Positions 1 to 8,886 of a stretch of 64,000 nt of DNA are shown in pieces. The stretch spans positions 124,001-188,000 of the forward strand of contig NZ_JAGHZZ010000004.1 of NCBI RefSeq assembly GCF_017745095.1. Reading direction: 5' to 3'. A program made the translations under genes and the position numbers. The stretch is from Sporocytophaga sp. (lineage in GTDB: Bacteria > Bacteroidota > Bacteroidia > Cytophagales > Cytophagaceae). How positions within the stretch are numbered: the first letter of the stretch is position 1; each line of letters opens with the position of its first letter. A model generated the notes under the pieces. The model searched no databases. It saw nothing but the letters and a program-made list of their open reading frames with translations, and was not told where the DNA came from.

Positions 1-1269
1 GTCATTCATTATGATGCCCCCAAGTCCCTTGAAGGATATTATCAGGAGACAGGAAGAGCAGGCAGGGACGGACTTGAAGGAAACTGTATCATGTTTTATA
101 CCTACGAGGATATACTGAAGCTTGAGAAGTTTAACAAAGATAAATCTGTTACTGAGCGTGATAATGCAAAACATCTGCTTCAGGAGATGGCTGCGTATGC
201 AGAGTCTTCTGTATGCAGAAGAAAGCAATTGTTACATTATTTTGGAGAAACTGTAGAAAAGGATTGCGGGTTCTGCGATAACTGTATAAAGCCAAAAGAA
301 AAATTCGAAGCTCAAGATGAAGTCGTGCTAGCTGTTAAAGCAGTGATGCAGACGGAAGAAAGATTTGATGCTAGTCACTTAAGTCTTGTTCTTGTCGGAA
401 TGGAAAATGATTACGTCAAGAGCTACAATCATAATGAGTTGGAAGTTTTTGGCAAAGGAAAAGATCAGACTATTGAATACTGGAATTCTCTATACAGACA
501 AATTGTATTGCAGGAGCTACTCGAAAAAGATATAGATAATTTCGGGATTCTTAAAATTACTGATAAAGGTCTTGCATATTTAGAAAACCCGGTTCCTCTG
601 TCTTTCAGCAAAGATCATGATTTTTCAGGTGAGACCTCAGAAGAAGAAATTGAAAAACAGGCATCCGCTGCTAAATCTTATGATCCTGCCCTTTTTGATT
701 CTTTAAAGGCTTTAAGAAAGAAAATAGCAAAAGACAAGGGCTTACCTCCATATGTCATTTTTCAAGATCCATCTCTTGAAGAAATGGCTACCACTTTCCC
801 CACCACTAATGATGAACTCAGTCATATCAATGGCGTGGGAATGGGAAAGGTCCAAAAATTCGGTAGACCATTTATTGAACTGATTAGGAAGTATGTTGAA
901 GAGAATGACATTGAAACAGCTTCAGATGTCGTAGTAAAATCTTCTGTAAATAAATCTAAAATCAAAATTTTTATTATCCAGCAGATTGATAGGAAAATTG
1001 ACCTGGATGAAATAGCTGAAGCTAAAGGTTTGAGCCTTGCAGAACTGACAGAGGAAATAGAACATATCTGTTATTCAGGTACCAAATTAACCCTTGATTA
1101 TTATATCGATCAGATCATGGATGGTGATAAACAAGATGAGATCTATGATTATTTCATGGGGGCTGAAAATGATAACATCGCTCTTGCAATGAAAGAACTG
1201 GGAGGAGACTACTCAGAAGATGAAATTAGACTAATGAGAATTAAATTCTTGTCAGAACTGGCAAACTAA
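1..1269 (+). CDS. recQ: ATP-dependent DNA helicase RecQ, C-terminal part (5' end outside window)
   Basis: 3'-5' superfamily 2 helicase of DNA repair and recombination. The frame is open from base 1, and the first residues carry helicase motif VI (YYQETGRAGRDG, about residues 14-25 of the visible part), so the ATPase core lies upstream of the window. The RecQ-Ct zinc site follows (Cys72, Cys89, Cys92 and Cys95 of the visible part, in the CGFCDNC context). A winged helix comes next, then an HRDC domain at about residues 230-300, containing INGVGMGKVQKFG. A further helical C-terminal region of about 120 residues is usual for the long Bacteroidota RecQ type. The first ATG (91) is internal and is not the true start. 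Visible length is 422 residues of an expected 700 or more. Confidence 0.93.
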   Translation, partial: VIHYDAPKSLEGYYQETGRAGRDGLEGNCIMFYTYEDILKLEKFNKDKSVTERDNAKHLLQEMAAYAESSVCRRKQLLHYFGETVEKDCGFCDNCIKPKEKFEAQDEVVLAVKAVMQTEERFDASHLSLVLVGMENDYVKSYNHNELEVFGKGKDQTIEYWNSLYRQIVLQELLEKDIDNFGILKITDKGLAYLENPVPLSFSKDHDFSGETSEEEIEKQASAAKSYDPALFDSLKALRKKIAKDKGLPPYVIFQDPSLEEMATTFPTTNDELSHINGVGMGKVQKFGRPFIELIRKYVEENDIETASDVVVKSSVNKSKIKIFIIQQIDRKIDLDEIAEAKGLSLAELTEEIEHICYSGTKLTLDYYIDQIMDGDKQDEIYDYFMGAENDNIALAMKELGGDYSEDEIRLMRIKFLSELAN

Positions 1270-1310
1270 ATTTATAACATATACAGAAAATTTTACGCAT
1301 TAAAATTTAA

Positions 1311-2600
1311 ATGAATATTCTAATTGTTGGGTCGGGAGGAAGAGAACATACCTTCGCTTGGAAAATAAAACAAAGTCCGCTTTGTAAAAAACTTTTCGTA
1401 GCTCCAGGAAATGGAGGGACAGAGGGAATTGCAACAAATGTACCTCTGCAGGTAACGGAGTTTGAAAAACTAGGCAAGTTTAGTGTTGAAAATCAAATCG
1501 ATTTGGTGCTTGTTGGACCAGAAGTACCTCTTGTAGAGGGGATAGTCGATTATTTTAAAAGTACAGATTCGTTAAAACAAATACCTGTAATAGGCCCTTC
1601 AAAGGATGGTGCTATGTTGGAAGGCAGCAAGGATTTCTCCAAAAACTTTATGGTGAAATATGGAATTCCAACTGCTGCATCTAAAACATTTACCGCAAAT
1701 GAGCTGAAGCTAGGACTTGAATATATTGAAACTCAGAGTCTGCCTATAGTACTGAAAGCTGATGGTCTGGCTGCCGGAAAAGGTGTTATCATCGCCCAAT
1801 CAAAAGATGAGGCTAAGACAGCATTAAGAGAAATGCTGGAGGATAAAAAATTCGGGGAAGCAAGTGCGAAAGTAGTTATAGAACAATACCTTGATGGCAT
1901 CGAATTATCGGTATTTACTATCTCTGATGGATCTACATATAAAATACTTCCGGAAGCTAAAGATTACAAGAGAATTGGTGAAAAAGATACAGGCCTAAAT
2001 ACAGGAGGAATGGGAGCTGTTTCTCCTGTTCCATTTGCAGATAAAGCATTCATGGATAAGGTTGAGAAAAAGGTAATTATTCCTACTATAAATGGTTTGA
2101 AGGCTGAAGGGATTGATTATGTAGGATTTATTTTTTTCGGATTAATGAATGTTAAAGGGGAGCCATACGTTATTGAATACAATGCCAGAATGGGAGATCC
2201 CGAAACTGAAGTTGTAATTCCCCGAATCAAAAATGACTTTTTAGAGGTATTAGTTAAAGTAGCTGACAAAAAACTTGACGAGGTCAATCTTGAAGTGTCC
2301 GATCAAACAGCAACTACGGTGATGCTGGTAGCTGGTGGATATCCCGAAGACTACGAAAAAGGAAAAGTTATTTCCGGACTGGAAAATGTAGGTGAAGTAT
2401 TGGCCTTTCATGCTGGTACTGCTTTGAAGGATAATAAGTTGATTACAAATGGAGGGAGGGTTATCGCACTTACAGGATTAGGACAAGACATTCAGGGAGC
2501 TCTTTTAAAATCAAATAAAGCTGCGGAAAATGTGATTTGGGAGAAAAGGTATTACAGAAGAGACATCGGTCTCGACCTTTTGGCTTTAATTGAAAAATAA
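1311..2600 (+). CDS. purD: Phosphoribosylamine--glycine ligase (GAR synthetase)
   Basis: Catalyses the second step of de novo purine synthesis: phosphoribosylamine, glycine and ATP give GAR. The 429-residue length is normal for the family. Visible motifs are the N-terminal GSGGREHTFAW, the PEVPLVEG element, the ATP-grasp lysine loop KADGLAAGKGVII, GGMGAVSPVP, and the metal-binding YVIEYNARMGDPETEV. The start ATG lies 41 bases after recQ. No other pur gene is adjacent, so it appears to stand alone or to be co-transcribed with recQ. No oddities are seen. Confidence 0.96.
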   Translation: MNILIVGSGGREHTFAWKIKQSPLCKKLFVAPGNGGTEGIATNVPLQVTEFEKLGKFSVENQIDLVLVGPEVPLVEGIVDYFKSTDSLKQIPVIGPSKDGAMLEGSKDFSKNFMVKYGIPTAASKTFTANELKLGLEYIETQSLPIVLKADGLAAGKGVIIAQSKDEAKTALREMLEDKKFGEASAKVVIEQYLDGIELSVFTISDGSTYKILPEAKDYKRIGEKDTGLNTGGMGAVSPVPFADKAFMDKVEKKVIIPTINGLKAEGIDYVGFIFFGLMNVKGEPYVIEYNARMGDPETEVVIPRIKNDFLEVLVKVADKKLDEVNLEVSDQTATTVMLVAGGYPEDYEKGKVISGLENVGEVLAFHAGTALKDNKLITNGGRVIALTGLGQDIQGALLKSNKAAENVIWEKRYYRRDIGLDLLALIEK

Positions 2601-2612
2601 AGAATATATTTG
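2579..2612 (+). promoter_or_regulatory. Candidate Bacteroidota-type promoter for ricT-gldH
   Basis: A perfect -7 element TATATTTG lies at 2605-2612, with TTTG at 2579-2582 as a possible -33 element. The 22-base gap is slightly long for the TTTG/TAnnTTTG consensus. The site overlaps the end of purD and lies 60 bases before the ricT start. Confidence 0.4.
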
Positions 2613-2672
2613 TAAATCATCATTTTAATGATGGGGTTACAAATTTTACACACATATATAAATATATAGGAG

Positions 2673-4250
2673 ATGGGATGCAGTTCTTGTAGTTCCGGAG
2701 GCGGGTGCAGCACTGGTGGTTGCGGAAAAAGCGGAGGATGCTCGTCTGGCGGATGTAATAAAATGAATACATTCGATTGGCTCGGAAACATGGAGCCTAC
2801 CAGAGTACATTCATTTAAAATAGCAGAAATACGTTTTAAGGGCGGAAGAAAAGAATATTTCAGAAATGTCAATGACATTGAACTTAATAATGGAGATCCG
2901 GTCATAGTTAATGTTCCAAATGGGCATCACTTAGGCTTTGTCTCTTTGCAGGGTGAGTTGGTACGTCTTCAGATGAAAAAGAAGAACATTGTAGAAGATG
3001 ATCAGATTCGAGACATCTATCGTATCGCCAATGCAAAAGATATTGAGAAATTTGACAATACTCAAAAAAGGGAGCTTCCTACACTTTTCCGTACGCGTGA
3101 AATAATCAATGAGCTGAAGCTTGATATGAAGCTGACAGATGTTGAATACCAGGCAGATAATACTAAAGCTACTTTTTATTATTCAGCAGACGATAGAGTA
3201 GATTTTCGCGAACTGATTAAATGCCTTGCCACTGAGTTTAAAATCAGGGTAGAAATGAGGCAGATCAGTCTTAGACAGGAAGCTGGACGTCTTGGAGGAA
3301 TAGGGTCCTGTGGAAGAGAGCTTTGCTGCTCGACTTGGCTTTCTGATTTCAAAAGTGTTTCCACTTCTGCAGCCAGATATCAGAATCTTTCTTTGAATCC
3401 AAGCAAACTTTCCGGTCAATGCGGGAGACTGAAGTGTTGTCTCAATTATGAGCTTGATACTTATGTCGATGCATTAAAAGATATTCCTACTGTCGAAGAT
3501 CCGCTTCTTACAGAAAGAGGTGAAGCATATTTGCAAAAAACGGATATCTTCAAGAAAATCATGTGGTTCGGATACAGGGAGGATACCACTTGGTACCCAC
3601 TATCTGTTGAAAGGGTCAATGCAATTCTTGAGTTAAATAAAAAAGGAGTAACTCCAGTTTCTCTGGATGAAAATGATACTTCAATTCAGGATGAGGAGAA
3701 AAAGGCGGAAGACGATCTGAACGAGCTGAAGCGTCTGGATGAGAAATACAAGAAGAAGAAAAAGAAGAAGAAGAAATCAAAAGGTCCCAATACCGGTAAT
3801 GTTCAAGGAAGTGGTGAGGGGGATACTTCTGTTTCCAGCCAGGAAAGGAAGACGCAGCAGGAAAGAAGGCCTCAGGCACAGAAACAACATCAACATCCAA
3901 ACAGAGAAAATAGAGAGAAGAGCAGTCATCCTAATAGAGAGAAAGGACCCTCTCCTCAAAATAACCAAAGGGAAAAGCAGCCACAGAAAGAGCATCAGAA
4001 TGCTCCTCGGGAAAATCAGAATAGAGGTGGCCAAAATGTTCCTAGAGAAAATCAGAATAAAGGTGGTCAAAATGTTCAGAGGGATAATCAGAACAGACCG
4101 AAGGGGAACCCTAATCAACAGCATAAAGGAAATCCTAACCAACCTAAAGGTAACCCCAATCAACCAAAGGGAGGTAATCCTAATAAACAGGGATCTGATC
4201 AAAAAAATACAAATAATAATCCGAATTCTACGCCGGACAAACAAATATGA
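2673..4250 (+). CDS. ricT: RicT/PSP1-domain protein with Cys-rich N-terminus and disordered tail
   Basis: PSP1 C-terminal-domain protein (RicT/YaaT family). In Firmicutes RicT works with RicA and RicF in an Fe-S complex that affects RNA maturation; the role in Bacteroidota is not settled. The first 28 residues hold six cysteines (3, 6, 12, 17, 23, 28) in Gly/Ser spacing. The conserved PSP1 core covers about residues 40-300 and includes GSCGRELCCSTWL and SGQCGRLKCCLNYE. From about residue 345 the protein is a Lys tract followed by a low-complexity Asn/Gln/Pro/Gly/Arg tail with repeats such as RENQNRGGQNVP, so it is very probably disordered. The gene overlaps gldH by four bases (ATGA), showing translational coupling. 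Long ORFs in other frames over the tail are composition artefacts. Confidence 0.85.
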   Translation: MGCSSCSSGGGCSTGGCGKSGGCSSGGCNKMNTFDWLGNMEPTRVHSFKIAEIRFKGGRKEYFRNVNDIELNNGDPVIVNVPNGHHLGFVSLQGELVRLQMKKKNIVEDDQIRDIYRIANAKDIEKFDNTQKRELPTLFRTREIINELKLDMKLTDVEYQADNTKATFYYSADDRVDFRELIKCLATEFKIRVEMRQISLRQEAGRLGGIGSCGRELCCSTWLSDFKSVSTSAARYQNLSLNPSKLSGQCGRLKCCLNYELDTYVDALKDIPTVEDPLLTERGEAYLQKTDIFKKIMWFGYREDTTWYPLSVERVNAILELNKKGVTPVSLDENDTSIQDEEKKAEDDLNELKRLDEKYKKKKKKKKKSKGPNTGNVQGSGEGDTSVSSQERKTQQERRPQAQKQHQHPNRENREKSSHPNREKGPSPQNNQREKQPQKEHQNAPRENQNRGGQNVPRENQNKGGQNVQRDNQNRPKGNPNQQHKGNPNQPKGNPNQPKGGNPNKQGSDQKNTNNNPNSTPDKQI

Positions 4251-4726
4251 CGAAAAACAGAATTTCGACTATTCTAGTCCTGATTTTATTTATTTTAAGC
4301 TCTTGTGATAAATCGAGGATATACGAACAGAACTTCGATTTTCCTGATAATAAGTGGGAAGAGAATAAGGAGCTTACCTTTGATTTTGAGGTGCCGGATC
4401 ACAGACAAATGTACAATGTACTGTATAATGTGAGGTATTCGGTTGATTATCCATTTTATAATCTCTATGTAAAATACAATTTGTTGGATTCTGCAGGCAG
4501 AGAGATAAATCAAAAGTTGCAAGGAATGGATCTGATGGATTCGAAAACCGGAAAGCCTTTTGGTAAAGGAGTAAGTGGCGTTTATGATTACAGGATATTA
4601 GCATTACCTGGATACATTTTTCCTTATTCAGGAAAATACAAAATGAAAGTTAGGCAATATATGAGGCAAAATCCTCTTCCTCATATTTATTCATTTGGAT
4701 TAAGATTAGAAAAAGCCGGAGCTTAG
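4247..4726 (+). CDS. gldH: Gliding motility lipoprotein GldH
   Basis: GldH is a lipoprotein needed for gliding in Flavobacterium and related gliders, acting at the cell envelope with the T9SS/gliding machinery. The protein is 159 residues. A lipoprotein signal peptide ends in FILSSC (Cys20). The body contains the family-typical EQNFDFPDNKW start and a C-terminal MRQNPLPHIYSFGLRLEK. Its position directly behind, and overlapping, the ricT-type gene is the usual Bacteroidota arrangement and supports the call. Confidence 0.88.
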   Translation: MTKNRISTILVLILFILSSCDKSRIYEQNFDFPDNKWEENKELTFDFEVPDHRQMYNVLYNVRYSVDYPFYNLYVKYNLLDSAGREINQKLQGMDLMDSKTGKPFGKGVSGVYDYRILALPGYIFPYSGKYKMKVRQYMRQNPLPHIYSFGLRLEKAGA

Positions 4727-4729
4727 TGC

Positions 4730-5413
4730 ATGAAATCAGGGTTTGTTGTTTGTTTTTTTCTTCTACTTACTGTTTTATCCTCACGGGGACAACAAGTTGA
4801 TGTGAAGGCAATTGAGCATGCTATTAAAAATCCTGAAAGTAGATTTTTCTATCCAACATTGCTAAAAAGATTCAATTCCCTGGATACAACCTTAAAAAAG
4901 GACGATTTTAAGCATCTTTATTATGGTTTTGCCTTCAGGGAAGATTATAGTCCTTTTGAAATGGACGATCTTGAAAAAAGGTTGAAAGAACTTAATTATG
5001 CTAAAAACTTTGAAGGTGTAATAGAGCTTGCGGATAGTATAGATCATTCTATTCCTACGGATTTGACTGTACTTTTTGAAAAATCTTACGCTTTAAGGTC
5101 TTTGGTTAAAAAAGAAGAAATCGTTGCCAGAAGCAAATACAATGTTTTACTTAAAGCTGTGCTTGCTTCGGGCGATGGTAAATCACCAGAGACAGCTTAT
5201 CAGGTTATTTTCTTTGGGGATGAAATAGAGGTTCTAAGCGCTCTTGGGCTTAAGATTGTAGAAAGGCAAACCATCCTAAAAGATAACCGCTTTTATGATG
5301 TCTGGATTTTGGGGAAAAACAAACAAAAGTTGGAAAAACTCTATTTCGATGTAACTATTCCTCACAAATTTGAAGAACAAGAGCTCATAAAAGATTTGAA
5401 GGATAACAATTGA
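4730..5413 (+). CDS. DUF4919-like secreted protein
   Basis: 227 residues with a Sec signal peptide (hydrophobic core about residues 5-18, predicted cut after SSRGQ), so periplasmic or outer-membrane-associated. The body resembles the DUF4919 family of Bacteroidota, with YYGFAFREDYSPF, a helical middle and the central GDGKSPETAYQVIFFGDE. Function unknown. It follows gldH by three bases and is probably in the same operon, but nothing in the sequence ties it to motility. Confidence 0.65.
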   Translation: MKSGFVVCFFLLLTVLSSRGQQVDVKAIEHAIKNPESRFFYPTLLKRFNSLDTTLKKDDFKHLYYGFAFREDYSPFEMDDLEKRLKELNYAKNFEGVIELADSIDHSIPTDLTVLFEKSYALRSLVKKEEIVARSKYNVLLKAVLASGDGKSPETAYQVIFFGDEIEVLSALGLKIVERQTILKDNRFYDVWILGKNKQKLEKLYFDVTIPHKFEEQELIKDLKDNN

Positions 5414-5529
5414 TTCGGTGTAAACAAAATGTTATTTCATCAGGAAGATTGAATCTGTAGAATGAATTTTTGCTTTGATATATTATTTTTGCGCATCAAA
5501 CGTTGATAACGGGTAGAAAATAAACTGGA

Positions 5530-6447
5530 ATGGCTTTTTTAAACTTCCGCAAACTTGCTTTATGGCTTTTTATATTAATGGGAATAGCCTCTCCTTCATT
5601 TGCGCAAAATGACCCGTCTGATTCATTTGCAACTGATTCTATTCCGGATATATTGGTCGCCGCAGATAGTATTCCGAATAAAGCCAAGAAAAAGAAAAGG
5701 AAGAAAAACGTTTTCTACGGAATAAAAACCCGCAAAGGATTTACCAAAATAGGAAGAGGAAAACAGGTTACCATTGAAACTTTTCACTTGCTGAAAACCT
5801 ACAAAGAACCTAATCCTTATGTGGGCGAATACTATGTTTTCGATGTCCGCAAAAGAAAGGTTTTAAAAGTTGCTTCCATTGATAAAAAGGAATTGCTCAA
5901 TTATAGAATACTGCATGGCCCCTATAAAAAAACAGTAGGTGGAGAGGTAGTTGAGTCCGGAATTTTTTATGTGGGGACAAAACATGCAAGATGGGAGCGG
6001 TACGGAAAAAATAATATCCTGCTTGATAAAGTCAAGTTTTACAAAGGCTGGCCCAAAGAATCAGAAATTATCTATTTTGATAACGAAAGGACAAAAGTAA
6101 AAGAAGTAAAACCATTGGTAAATAAGCAGCTTAATGGAACTTATTGTCTGTTTAATGAAAAAGGCTGGACCTTAGTTCACGGAAAATACATTGATAACAT
6201 TAAGGTTGGAATCTGGGTGGAATATTTTACCGAGAAAAATAAACGCAGGAAAGAAATCCAGCATCCTGCAAGTCCATACAAAGACGAGCAGTTTGAACCT
6301 TATGTACTTACTGAATGGGATGAAGAAGGGAATCTGATTGTCCAGAACGGAAAGGCAGTGCCTGTGACTAAAACAGGTGGGAAAGATCCTTCAGGGAAGA
6401 AACAAGCTCAACGACCTCCTGGTAGCAACAGAAACAGAAAACAATAA
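5530..6447 (+). CDS. Secreted protein with YwqK/MORN-like repeats
   Basis: 305 residues. An N-terminal signal peptide is present (hydrophobic core about residues 8-24, cut after SFAQ). A Lys-rich stretch (KAKKKKRKKN) follows, then beta-strand repeats of the type G.Y..G...G.W..Y, such as SGIFYVGTKHARWERYG and HGKYIDNIKVGIWVEYF, resembling the MORN/YwqK repeat superfamily. The C-terminal 30 residues are Gly/Lys/Pro-rich and look disordered. Function unknown. A perfect -7-like TATTTTTG lies at 5484-5491, 39 bases before the start, without a convincing -33 partner. Confidence 0.6.
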   Translation: MAFLNFRKLALWLFILMGIASPSFAQNDPSDSFATDSIPDILVAADSIPNKAKKKKRKKNVFYGIKTRKGFTKIGRGKQVTIETFHLLKTYKEPNPYVGEYYVFDVRKRKVLKVASIDKKELLNYRILHGPYKKTVGGEVVESGIFYVGTKHARWERYGKNNILLDKVKFYKGWPKESEIIYFDNERTKVKEVKPLVNKQLNGTYCLFNEKGWTLVHGKYIDNIKVGIWVEYFTEKNKRRKEIQHPASPYKDEQFEPYVLTEWDEEGNLIVQNGKAVPVTKTGGKDPSGKKQAQRPPGSNRNRKQ

Positions 6448-6492
6448 GAGTAAATAGAAACAGGGGCTGTTTACTGTTACCTATTCACTGCC

Positions 6493-6834
6493 TTAGTGAA
6501 ATGCGTCCTCAAAGTGGACGATTTCCTGTCCGGTAATTGCAACAATATCAAATCTGATTGGGCCTTTCCAATTATTTTCAAAAATAAAGTTTTCAGCGGC
6601 CGTCATCACCAGAGAAGCTTTCCTTTCGGAGACTGAAGCTTCAGGAAAGCCAAATTTTGAATTCTTTCTTTTTTTAACTTCTACAAAGACCAGCAGATTT
6701 TCTTTGCGGACAATAATATCGATCTCAAGTTTTTTATATCGGTAATTCCGAAAGAGTACAGAATAGCCTTTGGTCTCCAGAAATCTCCCTGCCATGTCCT
6801 CTCCGTTTTTCCCTGAAATTATATTGTTTCCCAT
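6493..6834 (-). CDS. YraN family (UPF0102) putative endonuclease-fold protein
   Basis: 113 residues, normal for the YraN/UPF0102 family, which has a restriction-endonuclease-like fold of unclear physiological role. Family signatures are the N-terminal GEDMAGRFLETKGYSVLFRNYR, here interrupted by no gap; the catalytic-type core EIDIIVRKENLLVFVEVKKR (Asp and the E-V-K triad); and the C-terminal RFDIVAI. It is transcribed towards the end of the preceding gene. The start is the only good ATG. Confidence 0.85.
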   Translation of the reverse strand: MGNNIISGKNGEDMAGRFLETKGYSVLFRNYRYKKLEIDIIVRKENLLVFVEVKKRKNSKFGFPEASVSERKASLVMTAAENFIFENNWKGPIRFDIVAITGQEIVHFEDAFH

Positions 6835-6905
6835 TAGCTTTTTGTCGTTGATGCGTTAATGAAGTATCTTGGTACCCTGAAATTCAGGTGTAAAGCTATA
6901 AAGTT

Positions 6906-7628
6906 GTGAATGAAGTAATTAATAAAAAAGTCTTTTTTGAAAATCTTGGTCTTATCAGTTATAAAGAAGCCTGGGATTATCAAACTAAGCTTTTTGATGA
7001 AATTGTATCTGTTAAACTTTCAAACAGAGGCATACCTGCAGAAGATCAAAAGCCAACACCAAATTACCTTCTGTTTTGTCAACACCCTCATGTTTATACT
7101 CTTGGGAAAAGCGGAGATGCCGGCCATTTGCTTTTACAAGAAGATCAACTGAAAAAGGAGGGTATTGAATTTTACCATATAAACAGAGGTGGAGATATCA
7201 CGTACCATGGTCCAGGACAGCTAGTTGGCTATCCGGTTATTGATATGGAAAACTATTTTACCGATATTCATAAATACCTTAGATTACTGGAAGAAGGAGT
7301 AATTCAGACAATTGCGGAGTATGGCATTGTTGGGGGAAGAATAGAAGGGCTTACTGGTGTTTGGATTAATTCAGAAACACCGGAAAAAGGCCGAAAAATT
7401 TGCGCTTTGGGTGTCAAAACCAGCAGATGGGTAGCTATGCATGGATTTGCCTTGAATGTGAATGCAGACTTAAATTATTTTAATAATATAGTACCCTGCG
7501 GTATCTCAGATAAAGCCGTTACTTCAATTGAAGCAGAAGTAGGCAAGAAAGTAAATATGGAAGAGGTTGAAGCCATTTTGAAAGAAAAATTGGCAGGCTT
7601 ATTTGAAATGATCATTGTTCAAAAGTAA
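6906..7628 (+). CDS. lipB: Octanoyl-[acyl-carrier-protein] protein N-octanoyltransferase LipB
   Basis: Transfers octanoate from acyl carrier protein to lipoyl domains, the first step of lipoate assembly in the cytoplasm. The 240-residue protein shows the family signature RGGDITYHGPGQLVGYP (about residues 94-110), the catalytic lysine in RKICALGV (Lys164) and the catalytic cysteine in PCGI (Cys198). The start is a GTG at 6906; no in-frame ATG precedes the conserved region. It is divergent from the yraN homologue with 71 bases between them. Confidence 0.95.
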   Translation: MNEVINKKVFFENLGLISYKEAWDYQTKLFDEIVSVKLSNRGIPAEDQKPTPNYLLFCQHPHVYTLGKSGDAGHLLLQEDQLKKEGIEFYHINRGGDITYHGPGQLVGYPVIDMENYFTDIHKYLRLLEEGVIQTIAEYGIVGGRIEGLTGVWINSETPEKGRKICALGVKTSRWVAMHGFALNVNADLNYFNNIVPCGISDKAVTSIEAEVGKKVNMEEVEAILKEKLAGLFEMIIVQK

Positions 7629-7640
7629 ATTTCGAAATCA

Positions 7641-8042
7641 ATGAAAAAGGATATCTTATTCCCTCAGGTAGAAGGTGTTTCCGTAGCGATTGTCAGAGAA
7701 GGCGATGCGGGAGATTACAGCTGGAATGTTTTCATGATTAATGAAAATAAATTTGATTTAAGAGACATAACAATCCGTTCTAAAGGCTATGGTCCTAAGG
7801 AAGGTGATCAACAGATAACATCTACATTAAGACACCATATTCAGCTACTTTCGTCTGAAAGCACGCTTAAAATTGAGCCTATAGATCCGGCGGTATTTCA
7901 CTTATACAATGAATACTGGATCAGTTATTATGTCAATAATCAGATTTTTGATAAAAAATTTATTTTCGTACCTGAAAGTATTATAGAAAAAAATCTGGTA
8001 TTTATTCCACAACTGGAACTTCAGGGAATATTACATACATGA
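7641..8042 (+). CDS. Conserved hypothetical protein downstream of lipB
   Basis: 133 residues, no signal peptide or membrane segment, mixed charge, probably a small cytoplasmic alpha/beta protein. It follows lipB by 12 bases and is likely co-transcribed. I do not recognise a named domain. Features seen are an N-terminal FPQVEGVSVAIVRE strand region and a C-terminal hydrophobic FIFVPESIIEKNLVFIPQL stretch. Function unknown. Confidence 0.7.
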   Translation: MKKDILFPQVEGVSVAIVREGDAGDYSWNVFMINENKFDLRDITIRSKGYGPKEGDQQITSTLRHHIQLLSSESTLKIEPIDPAVFHLYNEYWISYYVNNQIFDKKFIFVPESIIEKNLVFIPQLELQGILHT

Positions 8043-8116
8043 TGCTTGATTTTCAGAGCATATTTGGAAAAAGGATTTTTATCCCTAAAATTTAGGGAAA
8101 CAATCAGCTTTTTAGA

Positions 8117-8833
8117 ATGGACATACTAAAGAATGCCGGGGACATTTTATTCCTGGATATTGAAACTGTCACCGGTACGGCCTCGTATCATGAGCTTAGT
8201 GACAGGCTGCAGCATCTCTGGACGAAAAAATCAGGGATGATTGATGATCAAAAAGAACCCGATGAACTTTATTTTGAAAAAGGGGCTATATTTTCGGAAT
8301 TCGGAAAAGTAATCACTATTTCAGTAGGTTATTTCTTTTTTCAGCAGGGGGAGTTATCCCTTAAAATAAAATCTTTCTGGGGGCATAATGAAAAGGAGCT
8401 TTTGGAAGATTTTAAACGACTGATTGAAAAATTTGATCCCAGAAAACTAAGACTCTGTGCACATAATGGAAAAGAATTTGATTTTCCTTATTTATGTCGC
8501 AGAATGCTTATAAATTCTATCCCAATTCCTGAATCATTAAATATATCAGGAAAAAAGCCTTGGGAAATCCTGCACTATGATACATTGGAAATGTGGAAGT
8601 TCGGAGATAGAAAAAATTATACTTCTCTGGAAACTTTGGCCACTGTATTCGATATCCCTACAAGTAAAGATCAGATGGACGGAAGTTACGTCAATGTATC
8701 TTATTACAAGGAAGATGGGCTTGATGCAATTAGGACTTACTGCGAGAAAGATGTGCTTGTTACTGCTCAGGTTTTTCTAAAGTTGCATTGTCTTGAACTG
8801 GTAGGGGAAAAAAATATTTTGTTTTGCAATTGA
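8117..8833 (+). CDS. Predicted 3'-5' exonuclease (DEDDy, PolB-type RNase H fold)
   Basis: 238-residue stand-alone exonuclease of the predicted PolB-like type. The three Exo motifs are visible: LFLDIET with Asp14 and Glu16, CAHNGKEFDFPYL with Asp122, and RTYCEKDV with Tyr208 and Asp212, the Y-x3-D of the DEDDy class. It should remove nucleotides from 3' DNA ends using two metal ions. The biological partner is unknown; there is no polymerase gene nearby. Confidence 0.85.
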   Translation: MDILKNAGDILFLDIETVTGTASYHELSDRLQHLWTKKSGMIDDQKEPDELYFEKGAIFSEFGKVITISVGYFFFQQGELSLKIKSFWGHNEKELLEDFKRLIEKFDPRKLRLCAHNGKEFDFPYLCRRMLINSIPIPESLNISGKKPWEILHYDTLEMWKFGDRKNYTSLETLATVFDIPTSKDQMDGSYVNVSYYKEDGLDAIRTYCEKDVLVTAQVFLKLHCLELVGEKNILFCN

Positions 8834-8886
8834 TGAATAATTTCTTTTGTTTCGGTTAATTTATTTGAGATCAGAATATTACACAG

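Noticed and set aside
3739-4308. Long plus-strand ORF (189 codons) and a minus-strand ORF over the ricT tail
   Set aside because: Both are other-frame readings of the Lys/Asn/Gln-rich tail; the composition is biased and gldH starts inside the first of them.
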